From NCBI GenBank assembly GCA_022376515.1, contig WTXI01000047.1:124001-188000 (forward strand): a stretch of DNA of 64,000 nucleotides, written 5' to 3'. Positions 51,991 to 63,759 of this stretch are shown here, one piece after another. This stretch comes from Lactifluus volemus (Eukaryota; Basidiomycota; Agaricomycetes; Russulales; Russulaceae). Below the pieces are notes generated by a model. It was not told where the DNA came from. It worked only from the letters and a program-made list of their open reading frames with translations, and did not search any database. The translations under genes were made by a program, and so were the position numbers. The first letter of the stretch is position 1. The number at the start of each line of letters is the position of its first letter.

Positions 51991-53979
51991 GTATTTTTTT
52001 GAATCGCCCCGCGACGAGTGGGCACGAGGCTACAGATCTAAAACGAAGAGGCTGACGCCGAGGATGGTGCCCACATGGAATTTCTCTGGCCACTGGAGCT
52101 TCCACAAAGCAGTACTGGGTGTCACGGTCATCAACGCCCGCAAGCGCCCAGGAGGTGCAAGTGGCCCCGCCAAGAGAAAAAGAAAACTTAGACTTTAGAC
52201 TACCGATAGTAGGTGTCCCTCCCAATCCCTTCTTCCCCTTTTTGTTCCCTGTCTCTTTCTACTGTTGTATCGTCTATATATTACAAACCTATAGTCCGGC
52301 CTCTGTGCCTTACACCACCTAAGCTTATGGATTTTTTTGTAGGGGCCTGCATGAGATCTCGATGTGGAAGAACCGGAAATGACTATCGCACGTGGCGCGG
52401 TGCACGGGATTTCATGGCCTACCACGTGACAACGGAAATGAACGATACACGATATTTTCCTTTGACTAATTTTCTTCATGCACTTGAGCAGGAATCTGAG
52501 TTCCCTGCCTTTTCTTTGCTTAGGAAGAAGTTATAATTTCCCTGCATCAAAAACTTCACGCTCGGCTGCCTCTGGCTACCCGAATTTGTGGATATACCGA
52601 GCGGTCGAGCTCGGATGGAAGCCGTCGCGCCCTTCAACTTCTTCCGAACCAGCTTCCCCTAGCTACAATCGATGGATTACGGTGTACTGTGGGACCGTAG
52701 GTGCTGACTGTCTGTGGCTGACAATTCCGAGCATGCGAGGTCGCAGACCTATAGTTCATATTGCAGTGTCAATGCTACCAGTGTGGTCTACCTATCCGAT
52801 CACTTGTCACTTATGTGCTGGCGACCTGTGTTGTAGGCTTCACAGTCTCTGCAGAGCTCGCTTCTATCCACACATGGGCGAAATCTCTGGTATCTTAGCT
52901 CCGAGAAGATCGAGACTCAACTTTTCGAAATCGGCGTGTATGATGAAACGCTCCATGCACGGTGTCTCGCAGCTATACACCCCGAACTGTCTCTTATTCG
53001 TTCTCAACAAACTCAACGGCTTGTTGCCCGTGGTTTCTTTACCCGTGTTAATGGTTGAACTCTGGACCCGACGTAACTTGCACCGACACCCCTGCATTAC
53101 TTTCTGATCAAGCTCTGGACCTGGACCTACCTTGAAACGCATTACTGTGAAACCGAAAACGAGCCGCAGGGGACTCAGACAACAAGTCGGCGGATTTCCC
53201 GATGATGGCCAGACTGTAAGCAACACGTGGGTCACAATATCCTCAAATCCCATACGACTCTATGACGCTAGTGTGCGGTGCTAGAAAGGGTTTTGGGAAG
53301 GGCGAGGAATTCTCCTCCGCGGGATTTACTGGATATTCTACCAATGCCGCTCGCTTGCCGAAAGTCACCTTGACGAAGAATTTTTTACCAGCTTCTTTGA
53401 CTCCACTGGCCTAGAGACCCCGACACCGTAGGATGATTGAAATATGGTCGTTAGAACATGAATAATTTTGGCAAAATCTTAGTCGCCTTCCCAACCCACA
53501 ACGCGATATATGCGGTGATACCTCATCTGCTCGGTCAACTAACCGAAGTATAATATGGGAAGAAGAAAACCCTCTCTAGCCGCACAAGTTGTAGGTCGTC
53601 GGGGTTACTCACCCTGTCCCACGGTTGCAGCACTTTGACCGAGGTAAGATGCGAGCTTCGGCTGTCTGTAGAGGATTGGTCCGTTGTAGATTAAACCTTT
53701 CAAACATGCGGAAAGCGGGAATACTTCCTTCCTTCTTGGGATCTCAGGCTATTTACAACCCTTTCAAATATGGAAGATGCTCTATATTCGGTTTGGGCCG
53801 GAGACTCTAACTTGCAACGCTCCGATCTGCATCAATAATCGACCCGAGTATGAAATTGATACGGGTCGATGTTTAGGTTCCGTTGTCCTGTTAAACTATC
53901 AAAGGCCGAGTGCGGATCCCACTTTCACACCCAACCGCCCTCTCTATCATTCAGTCTAATCGCCTAGAGCGTAGCTCCA
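51991..53979. other. 2-kb gene-poor region with one coding-like stretch
   Basis: Mostly no signal. At about 52895-53055 (plus) one frame has a helical, gene-like composition (SEKIETQLFEIGVYDETLHA ... RGFFTRVNG) but no recognisable family and no clear ends. Confidence 0.35.
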
Positions 53980-56773
53980 ATGCAGCCCCTCATTCCGTTA
54001 CTTTTCTTCTTTCTTGGCTTTCTTAAATCGACTATCGTCTTTGCAGAAGCCAAGATTTATGGCGTCAACCTCGGCTCTTGGTGACCTCAAGTTCGTTGTT
54101 GGCATGTAAATGTAACTGACTTCCGGCTTTCAGGCTCGTATTAGAACCATGGATGGTTCCGGAAGGTTTGTCTCTCTTCACTTGCACGAGAAACGCGATG
54201 CGTTCAACGCCGATGTGTACAATTAGAATGGACGAGGATGGGTGGACAACTCTGTCAGAAGGATTGTTCAGCTTGTATTTGCTCGGAATTGTGAACACAT
54301 CATCCCTTTCAGCCATTGTCGATTGCTGATCTCTGCGTTGGTCCTACAGTGCCTTCGCAGCGGCTTATCCAGATACCGTGGATGGGAAATTCGCGGAGCA
54401 CTGGTAACGTCATCCTTGTCGTGCCCTTCCATCAGAGTTGGTGACGTCGTTTTGAGGTCTACGTGGTTCACTCAAGATGACGTGAACATCCTCAAAGGAG
54501 CCGGAATAAACACAGTGCGCATTCCCGTACGCACATTTATGCCCTTGTCCGCGATGGCCGTCTTACTGCTCTCTCAGCTCGGGTATTGGATCGTTGAGCC
54601 TCTTGTCGATAGAAATACGGAAAGTTACCCCGTGGTGGTATCAAGTTTCTAGTAGGTTTTACGCATGTGAAGATGTTCAAGAATTGACTCGGTGCTCACC
54701 AGTCAAGTGGTCTCAAGATGCTACGCGACGCGAATATACAGGCCATCCTGGTCCACCACGCACTTCCTGGTGTCCAGACACCGGATCAGATGTTCACTGG
54801 ACAGTACGTCTTTCACCATCTGATCCAATATCTACACGGCGAAACTGACGCCAAATATCAGCTGTACCAACGATGTTCAGTTTATGTAGGCTCTTCAATT
54901 ATTTTTCTGTTCATTGGTCGCAGTCTCTCACTCATAAGGTAGACAGACTACAACTATGGTCGAGCACTCACCTGGACTGCCGTCATGACTTTCCTCTCAC
55001 ATCTGCATCCAAACTTTGAGAGCGTGTTTGCTATCGAAGCCGTGAATGAACCCATAGCGAATGCGGACCAAACGCCAGGCTATGGTGACTGTAAGTATAT
55101 CTCATGTACGCCATTTGTGGTCGCAATCCGCTCACATCCTGGGCTGGTCAGTCCAAAAGAATTTTGTCAAGACTGTGCGCGCGGTCGAGTTACTTTTTGG
55201 GATACAGGTGGAAGGGTATCCGGCACTTCAGGGCATACCCAACAATGCAGACATGAGCGCACGGCTTAAGAAAGCGTCCACGGTTGACAATTCAGGGCTG
55301 TTTGACCCAGAATCTGTTGTGGGCAAGGCTCTGACGGAGGCTGCTTTTATCCTGCCTGACATTATATTGCAGCTCAATTGGCTAGTGGACTTTGGTGCAT
55401 GCCAAGGATGCACCTCACTGACGACAAGGCTCTTCTTTTCTCTCCTTCATCTGAGTTCAGAGTCTTACGATGGTGCCATTTCCAGCTTCATGGACATCCT
55501 CTGGCAGCATAATAACCCCGAAAACCCTGCGAATGCCGCCATCGGCCCTCAGGCATACGACCATCACATATACTACAAGCTAGTACTGACTCTTTTTTAT
55601 GCCTCTTTCGACCTGGCTAAAGTCGTCCTTCTTTTGTCACAGCTTTAGCGTACGTTTGACAGCATCCTGCTCCCCTCAATACCTACTCAGCATTTATCTT
55701 ATAGGAAGTTGCCGCTCCTAATCCGGAGGCTTATTTGCATGATATCTGCAGTGTGTCCACCACGCACAATACCCCTTCCTCCCCGTTCTCCCGCTGATTC
55801 CCGGTTGTTGTAGCTCGTAATGATTTCCAGAGGGATGCAGCGATGGGGAATCCCATTGTCTGGGTTGGCGAATGGTCGCTGGCCACTCGGTTCAACGCGA
55901 CAGATGATTTCCTGTCCAAGTGGGCGGACGCGCAAAAGCTTACATATAACCAGAGTGCTGGATGGCTGGTGAGTCCATCTTTTTTTTGGGGGAGGAGGTC
56001 CAGGGTCGGTTTGGTTTTAGCATCAGTATTTTGGCATTTTGGTTTCCAGGGTTTCTACACCTGAGAAACCGTAAAAACCTAAAAAAACCAGAAAACCAGA
56101 AACTTGGAAACCTATGTCCAATTTCCCGGAAACTTGTCTGAATGACAAGTAATAGAAACCTTGGAAACCTATGTAATTACTATGTAATAGCGGAGAGAAA
56201 ATCAATATAAGGATGGTAACTACCTAATCAAGGCAAAGCGCGTTGCGGCTAAGACTTGGATTAGTCTTGATTAGGTAGTTACCGTCATATTTGATTTTCT
56301 CTTCGGGGTCATGAGCTGGTTTCTGAGTTTCCAGGTTCCAAGTTCCGGAAACCTGAAACCAATGAAACCAGTTGAAACCGGAAACTAATTTGCCATTTTG
56401 CTGATGTATACAACTCTAGTTCTGGAATTTCAAGATCGAACCAACGAGCTCATACGCGCGACAGTGGTAAGGTTTATCCCAGTGCGTTTTGGTCGAGACG
56501 AAGTGACTGGACAGTGGTTTATAGGTCGTATATGGAAGGGCTGAACCGCGGGTACCTCACGATTGACCCCTCGCAGTTCCATGATCCCAACGTATGCGCT
56601 CCCTACAGGAACATTTCCTCCACTCGAGTCCGAGCAAGACTCCGAGCCAGTCGCCTGACCCGAAGCGTAACAATACCACTGCCCTTCATTTGGAATGGAC
56701 ATTCTTGCTGGGAAGCTTACTGGTGGCTCCTTTGGTTGCGAATATCTTTTTTCTTGGACAATTTAGGAGTTAG
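53980..56773 (+). CDS. GH5-type exo-beta-1,3-glucanase, copy A, frame broken as read
   Basis: Secreted glycoside hydrolase acting on beta-1,3-glucan. Signal peptide MQPLIPLLFFFLGFLKSTIV, then KIYGVNLGSWLVLEPWMVPE, the family entry motif; later FAAAYPDTVDGKFAEHW, STWFTQDDVNILKGAGINTV, the acid/base region FAIEAVNEPIANA, and the nucleophile region IVWVGEWSLATRFNATDDF, ending SYMEGLNRGYLTIDPSQFHD. The C-terminus after PYRN, if one base is restored near 56615, becomes a Ser-rich linker plus a hydrophobic tail (FLLGSLLVAPLVANIFF), suggesting a GPI anchor or membrane tail. One C is missing at 54628-54631 (CCCC; copy B has CCCCC). An intron is enlarged by a transposon at 56020-56406. Orientation is opposite to copy B. 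Confidence 0.85.
56020..56406. mobile_element. 387-bp MITE-like element inside an intron of glucanase A
   Basis: Starts GCATCAGTATTTTGGCATTT and ends AATTTGCCATTTTGCTGATG, an imperfect terminal inverted repeat (CATCAG/CTGATG with matching GGCATTTT/CCATTTTG blocks). Flanked by TA on both sides. The same intron in copy B (near 61725) is only about 60 nt and continuous, giving the empty site. The middle has a long inverted repeat, so the transcript could fold back. Confidence 0.78.
56195..56303. repeat. Hairpin with about 37-bp arms inside the MITE
   Basis: GGTAACTACCTAATCAAG at 56215-56232 pairs perfectly with 56266-56283, and pairing continues outward with a few mismatches to about 56195 and 56303. 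The loop is 33 nt. Confidence 0.85.
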
Positions 56774-56944
56774 GATTAACTATTATTCGCTCGTAGTTCT
56801 TTACAAAAGTGCTAGTATAATACCGTTCATCACTGCTAGCGTGCTACGTGAGACAGAGCGCACTAAGCTTTTGGGTGAGCGTCGACGCTGAGTGGGCTCG
56901 TCAGCGTTATCCAAATTTAGAATATTTCCAGATTCGTCATGAAA

Positions 56945-57045
56945 ACTGGCACGAGCCACGGCTCGAGCGGCTCACGAGCGGCTCACTCAAGCTCGGCTCG
57001 CCCAAATGGGTGAGCTTGTGCGAGTCGAGTCGAGCCGAGCCGAGC
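56945..57045. repeat. GAGC/CGAG-rich low-complexity inverted sequence
   Basis: Repeated GAGCGGCTC, CTCGAGC and CGAGCCGAGC words that can pair with one another, in the spacer after glucanase A. The same type of word forms the hairpin at 29713-29754. Confidence 0.6.
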
Positions 57046-57196
57046 TGTTACCAACCAACTATGCCAAATATGGTATTTTAACCCTGCCTAGTTTGTTTGT
57101 ACCAGCTCCAAATGTAAATAAATCGTAGCGGAACCTGGTTGTACTGTATTGAGCTACTAATCAAATCACTCCTTCGCCATTGACCATTACCAAGAA

Positions 57197-58327
57197 ATGT
57201 CCTGTAGGCAGTATCTTCGTTTTTTGTCGATTTGCAACCCCAGGCTCACGGAAGCCCTTGGTGGATGAACCAAAGCCCCGCAATCAGCAATCATCTTCGG
57301 CGCCACTGGCCAGACGGGCCGACACCTTCTACGCCAGCTCATCGAATCCCCGACATTCTCGCGTGTCTGTGAGGCGGGACGTCGCACGACGCCCAAAGAA
57401 GATCTGCCCCCTCACGCGGACGGGAAGCTCGAGCAGAAGGTCATCGACTTTGAACGGCTGGACGAGGCAGGGTTGAAGGAGGGAAGCTGGGATGTCGTGT
57501 TCCTAGCGTACGTTTTTTTTTTTTTTCCTTTGTCATCATCACTGGGTCCTTATATTTGCGACGCGGCTAGGTTGGGCACGACTGCAAAACTCGCTGGCTC
57601 TCAGGAAAACTTCACCAAGATCGACAGGGAGTGCGTACACATACGTATGACATCATTTTAGGGGTCTGCTGATATCATTCGTTCGTTTCTTATAAAGGTA
57701 TGTCCTAAATGCCGCGAAGGCCGCAAAGGTTGACAAGGACCAGCGACTGATCTATATTTCCGTACGTGATCGCCTTAAAGGCAAACATATACCACTACCG
57801 CGTTGGCTTAGCTTTGTATTATAGGTAGCCGGCGCCAATCCCCAGTCGTATCCATTTTACCCGCGTAGTAAAGGGTTGACCGAGCAAGGGCTCGCCGAGC
57901 TCGGCTACAAAGACACCATTGTCTTCCGCCCAGTGATTCTGTCGAATGTTCAACGCCCAGAGAGACGTCTGGCTGAGAGTGCAGCTATGTACGTTTCTTC
58001 TCGTGTCATTCTCCGCTTACATTTTGAACCTGGTCATGCAATACTGACGCTGTGCATGTATTCAGAGCCATCGGTTCCGCGTTGTCATTGTTCACTGATA
58101 GGGTTCAAATCTCTGTGCGTCGATTCTCGGCAGCGTGAATGCTTTTTTTTCTTAAAGAAAAAATGTGTTCTTTTTTTTAGGTCGACAAGCTTGCAAAGAG
58201 CATTCGGATCGCAGGCGAGCAAGGCACATCGGGGCTCCCATCCGGCGTAGAGGCCACTCAGAAGAACTGGGGTGGCAGGGATTTCACTGTGATCGATAAT
58301 AAAGGTTCAGTATTCCTGTCGCGTTGA
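57197..58327 (+). CDS. FMP52: FMP52/TIP30-like NAD(P)-binding short-chain oxidoreductase
   Basis: Extended-SDR protein; in yeast FMP52 is a mitochondrial outer-membrane protein. Exon 1 is short (57197-57203), joined by an 84-nt intron to give MSSIIFGATGQTGRHLLRQL, the nucleotide-binding loop GATGxTGR at the very N-terminus. Then VFLALGTTAKLAGSQENFTK, YVLNAAKAAKVDKDQRLIYI, SVAGANPQSYPFYPRSKGLT (active-site YxxxK region) and VFRPVILSNVQRPERRLAES, ending WGGRDFTVIDNKGS. Six exons by hand, frame intact. The start was chosen because an in-frame stop (TGA at 57265) sits just before the loop, so an upstream exon is required. Confidence 0.82.
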
Positions 58328-59489
58328 ACCTCTGGAAGGGGTATTGTTCTTCCTTTTTCGCTTCTTATGAACGCTGTGTTCTTAATTATTTCCTCGTGAG
58401 GTTCTGTTGTGTGGCTTAGCTGTTCCGTTTTGATAATTTGACTCTACGAGTTACAGGCCAGCCCTGTGGCTATGGTTGGAGTCTGTTTATGATGTTGATG
58501 GAATCCGATGAATGTATGATATGTGTGCTTGTCTTTACCTGGTCAGTTTCTATCTCATGAATTATCCTTTGGTTGTCTGCGTTTGTCCTCTCGACAACCA
58601 CGACATCAACTCACCAAATACAAACACCAACATCCGGGTGTGGCAATGGCATGGGTCAGCGAGACCAGTAAGCCGCTCATTATAATGGATACTATTCTAC
58701 GATGCTGTTTATTTTATAAATTATGAGAAAGAAGGACGTAAAATAATTCCAACTTCCAATTGAGATCTCACAAAGTCCACGGGTGAACCGATCACCTGGG
58801 GCTGACATGGCCAATAGCCATCCTCACCTCCACTGGCACCCCCTCCCCTTGTGCCTGCAACCACTTGTTCCATATAAGACCCTCATTTGTTCTTCCACCT
58901 TTGCTTCAGTGATATGGTACCGTGACGCAATAAGAGAAATTGTATACATATGTTGTGGTACATATTCATGAGATAAATGCTATAATGCAATACATGATCG
59001 AGAAAAGCAGGGGTGTACGGTATGCAGGCGCGTCGCGCACCAAGTGCGAGGAACACCGGCGGTGGCGTTGGTGGTGGAGGAGGCATTAAATGTGAAGCCG
59101 ACGACGACGACACGGACGAAGCATGTCGATCACGGTGGTGACGATGATGGTGATGCCAGTGACCATCTTGACGGCCCTAAATTCATAATTCTGCCTCAGT
59201 TGTGTCCAGAGCCGCTGGCCCAAACAGCTGCAAGCTGCATCGGTTGGCGCAAACACGGACACAAATATAGACCCGTTTTTTGTTCTTCAACCTGACACTC
59301 AATCTCTTCTGAAACTACCAAATACACCCGTATGTCAGATGGCACATCAGCCACCATCGGGTCACAGAATCGCAACCGATCTCGCTTCCACTCCAGTTAA
59401 CTGGTAGTTAGGGGCTCCGAGTTCGAGGAAACAACTCATCACTCTCCCCCCCCCCTGTCAGTCCCAGAGCCCACAACCTTCCTCCTTGG
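58328..59489. other. 1.1-kb intergenic region
   Basis: No gene recognised. A 76-codon minus frame at 58883-59113 with a Pro run is not supported by other signals. Confidence 0.45.
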
Positions 59490-61150
59490 GGCGAGAACTT
59501 GGCAGACACGATCTATGCAACGATAGGGGAATAGTGTGGAATGGAATGAGAATATCGAAGCTCTGTGCGAAATTTGGTATGTTTATTTCTATTTACAACT
59601 GAGTCTCCAAGCAGTGTGTACAATCGTACATCACAACATCTCTTTATGCGAAGAGGACCGGAAAGGGATCCTAGTTGGAAGGCAGGAGATAGCCCGTGAA
59701 CCCAACGGGGTTCGCCTCTCTTTTTTTAAAAAAATAAATGGTCTGCTGCGTCTGGCTGGACATCTTATTTGTAGAACTTGTTGCCGTTTTGGATATTGTA
59801 GACGGACATTCCAGACATCCGACGGAGCCGGCCATAGTCTTGACGATGGCCGTGTCAGTAAAAACGCGAGTTCCTTTCGGACAGACGACTGTCGACGTCC
59901 CGAATCTCACAGCGGACAACCCTATCACCGACGGAGGTTATTGTCCTACTCAATTCCGTGGCATTTTCCACCTCTCTGCCTTGTTTATCTAGGAGCGACG
60001 ACCTTCCCACTGAGAGTAGTACTCCTGAGCGGCCAATGGCAGGGAGCCAGCGAGAAGTCACGTGTTACTCTCCATCGCGCCGAGAACGCTATCGATGCTA
60101 TCGATACGATAAAAACATGGTTAATGTTATCAAGTTGATGGACACCGTCCCTCCAGTCGGATCAGTACGCCCAGTACCGTTTTAGTCCATTCTTCCAGAG
60201 CTAACTTCCCCTTTTCAGCTGAAATGCTTATGCAAGCCTAACATGGGGGTGTGCTCTCCCGAGGTCCTTCTCTTGATCTGCGACATTCTCCGTTCTTGTT
60301 CACCTTGCTGCCTGACTTCACTACTGTTGGTTAAGCGTGCCGATAATATCCAGACCCTACTTTGAGATGATACGGCCTCTTCCGCAAATTCAAACGCATC
60401 ACAACGTTTGAGTTTGCAGACGAGGCTGGATTTATCGAATCGTATGCGAAGGATGTGCAAGTCGGTATGAGGGTTTCAATGACGAGGCTTGCATGCTTTT
60501 CACGACACTTGCCCGCGATCTTTCTGACAATCATCCTGTGTTCAACCTCGCCCTCGGGGAGACAATTTCGTGGTACCCGAGACCGTCGTGATCCAGTTCG
60601 GATTGTCATGGATGGATTGGGGACAACACAATCGGCAAAAACGAACTTTCTCCCCGATTTCTGGCTCAAACGTCCCATTGATCTCCCATCAAAATTTCCG
60701 GATACTCATCATCACCTCAAAAGTCTCTTGTGAAGAAGGTCTGTTAGACGATGACTAGTACTCCGTCACGCTTGGCTCGCTGCCCGAGTACTAGTACTTA
60801 CGATGGGACGTGTTCGATCAGGTGAAGTCACGTCAAAGACCAGACTTCACCTGATCGAAGGTGTCATCGTTACCCTCTTTCATACCTTCTATTCCGTTTT
60901 TTTCCAAGATTCGTAAAAGATGAGCAACGTGTTTATGTGGATCTTGCCCAGGCCCACCATCAGTTGGGAACATTTCTGCCTTTGGGTCTAATGCGCGTCG
61001 ACAACCTCTCGAGTCGTCATATCTTGCCAACAGTGATGTCCTTGGACTTGGAATCTCGAATTGTCAAAACGCATATAACCTGCTCTAGGATATGCTTGTA
61101 TCTACTGGGACAATCATTTATGCCTTTGATCAGGACATCTTCCATCGTTC
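59490..61150 (+). pseudogene. Relic of a NACHT-WD40 NLR-like gene
   Basis: Homologous in order to the 5' flank and first half of the gene at 41327-46113, heavily decayed. Shared pieces: the promoter stretch around 59490-59730; an N-terminal piece with MTRLACFSRHLP (ACTTGCCCGCGATCT at 60505-60520); PSKFPDTHHHLKS from the sensor region; and YVDLAQAHHQLG with LESRIVK (60935-61070), matching YVDLADAHHQLA and IDSRIAR. P-loop and Walker B are gone, frames change often, and no WD40 repeat remains. Confidence 0.8.
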
Positions 61151-61412
61151 GTGGAGACAAAGTCTCTGAGAGCGGCCCATGCCACGAGACCTCTCCCCAA
61201 AAGCGGCGCGCAGTCCAAATGGGCTCGGACAAACTTTTGACAAGGGACACACGCAAGCCGAGTAGGGTTGTACTAGTACTTTTTGTAACGAACGACGAGG
61301 GTAACGATTAAACAATAGTTAAGTGTAACAGTTAAAATGTCCAGGCGAACAGATTTTCGCAACGCAACTATAGAAGCTAACTTGGGCTCTCTTCCAGATG
61401 ATGGGTAGTGGC

Positions 61413-63759
61413 TCAATAAAGTATGCGCCTCTTCGAATGGTCGTGACCCCGGGAACGTTGGCGCGTAGTATGGGAAGACAAGGTGTTGTCACGCTTCGTG
61501 CCAGGCGACTGGCTCGAATTGTTCCTGTAGGGATCGCATACATTGGGGTCGTGCAGCTGCGAGGGGTCCATCGTAAAGTACCCGCGTTTCAGCCCTTCCA
61601 TGTACGACCTACAAGACACCGTTGAGCTTCATCTCGATCAAACGCACAGGGATAAACCTTACCACTGTCGGGCGTATTTACTCGTTGGTTCGATCTTGAA
61701 ATTCCAGAACTAGTCGTATAAAAACTAAACCTTCCCTAGACCCAAAATAAAAATAAAAATGAACCCACCAGCCATCCAGCAGTCTGGCTATACACGAGCT
61801 TCTGCGCGTCCGCCCACTTGTACAGGAAATCATCTGTCGCGTTGAACTGAGTGGCCAACGACCACTCGCCATACCAGAGAGGCATGTTCCCCGCCTCCGT
61901 ATCTCTCTGAATATCATTACGATCTACAACAACAGATGGTCAACGGGAGAAGAGGGGAATGGGGTATTACGCGTGGTAAACGCACTGCAGAGATTCTGCA
62001 GATAAGCCTCCGTATTGTTATCAGCAACTCCCTACCCGGGTAAATGGTAACTAAATATTGAGCGAAGCATAATACTGTCAACGTACACCAAAGCTGTAAC
62101 AGACAGAGACTGCTTTAGCTACGCTGCAAAGGGCATACAATAGAATCAATACTAGCCTGTAGTAAAGATGATGGTCGTATGCCTGAGCGCCGATGGCAGC
62201 ATTCGCAGGGTTTGACGGGGTATTGTACTGCCAGAGGATGTCCATGAAGCTGCAAAAGGCGTCCTCGTCAGGCATTGAGCTCTGCTGAGGGGGGAAAGGC
62301 GAACTTTGTCGTCAGTGGAGCGCGTCCCTGGCATGCACCAAAGTCCACTAGCCATTCGAGCTCTAGCATAATGTCGGGCAAGATAGAAGCAGCCTCTGTC
62401 AGAGCCTTGACCACAACAGATTCTGGGCTGAACAGCCCTGAATTGTCAGTCGTGCACGCATTCTCAAGCCGTGTTTTCATGTCCGCATCGATAGACATGC
62501 CTTGAAGAGCAGGATAACCTTCTAACTGTATCCCGAGAAGTAACTCGACCGCGCGCACAGTCTTGACAAAGTTCTTCTGGACTGATCAGTTCAAAATGTA
62601 AGCGGATTTCGACAGCGAACTAGGCACGTGAGATGTACTTACAGTCACCATAGCCTGGCGTCTTGGTGGCATTCATTATCGGTTCATTCACGGCCTCGAT
62701 AGCAAAGACGCTCTTAAAGTTTGCATGGAGATGTGAGAGGGCAGTCATCACAGCAGTCCAAGTGAGTGCTCGACCGTAGTTGTAGTCCGTCTACCTCGGG
62801 GTGAGTCAATGCAATTGTTAAAGAAATTAAAGACCCTACATAAAACTGAACGTCGTTAGTACAGCTAGTATTCGGCATCAGTATTACCGTGCGAGTATTG
62901 GATCATATACGGTGAAAGACGTACCGTCCAGTGAACATCTGACCTGGTGTCTGGACGCCAGGAAGTGCGTGGTGGTCCAGGATGACTTGTATGTTCGCAT
63001 CGCGAAGCATCTTAAGACCACTTGACTAACGAACACTGAGTCTATTCCTTTATATCTCAACACGTGCTAAACCCACCAGAAACTTGATACCACCGCGGGG
63101 GTAACTCTCTGTAACTCGATTGACAAGAGGCTCAACGATCCAGAACCCGAGCTGAAAGAGGAGTAAGACAACCATCGGGGACAAGGGAATGAATGTGCGT
63201 ACGGGAAGGCGGACTGTGTTCATCCCGGCTCCTTTGAGGATGTTTACGTCATCTTGGGTGAACCACGTCGACCTCAAAACGGCGTCACCGACTCTGATGA
63301 AACAGGGCATGACAAGAAAGACGCTACCAGTGCTCCGCGAACTTTTCATCCACTGTGGTTGGATAAGCTGCTGCGAATGCGCTGTGGTGACCAGCGCAGA
63401 AATCAGCAATCGACAATGATTGAAGGGGTCAGGGTGCTCACAATTCCGATGCAATACAAGATGAGCAATCATTGTCACAGATTTGTCCACCCATCTTCAC
63501 CCATTCTAATGGTACGCATTGCTGCTGAGTGTGTCGTGTCACTCGCGCAAACAGAAAGGGACAAACCTTCCGGCAGCATCCACGGTTCCAATAGAAGCCT
63601 GAAAGCCGGGATTCAGACGCATATACGTACGTGTTATCAACGAACGGAAGATTACCAAGAGCCTAGGTTGACGCCATAGATCTTGCCTGGAACGGCGACA
63701 GCGGTCTTCGATTTTAGAAAGACAAGAAAGAGGAAGAGTAAATGAATGAGGAGCTGCAT
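61413..63759 (-). CDS. GH5-type exo-beta-1,3-glucanase, copy B
   Basis: Inverted paralogue of 53980-56773. Signal peptide MQLLIHLLFLFLVFLKSKTA, then KIYGVNLGSWLLLEPWMLPE, EWVKMGGQICDNDCSSCIAS, FAAAYPTTVDEKFAEHW, STWFTQDDVNILKGAGMNTV, acid/base region FAIEAVNEPIMNATKTPGYG, LEGYPALQGMSIDADMKTRL, nucleophile region LWYGEWSLATQFNATDDFLY, and end SYMEGLKRGYFTMDPSQLHD. The start (ATG at 63759) and exon order agree with copy A. One frame problem: in the C run at about 62286-62291 (GGGGGG on the plus strand) one base too many, or two missing. The tail after PYRN is Ser/Arg-rich (NNSSQSPGTKRDNTLSSH) without the hydrophobic end of copy A, so the two may differ in anchoring. Confidence 0.87.

Noticed and set aside
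53500..53545. ATACCTCATCTGCTC shared with 63958-63972 as an end of the glucanase duplication
   Set aside because: The two occurrences are in the same orientation while the genes are inverted, so they do not mark the duplication ends.
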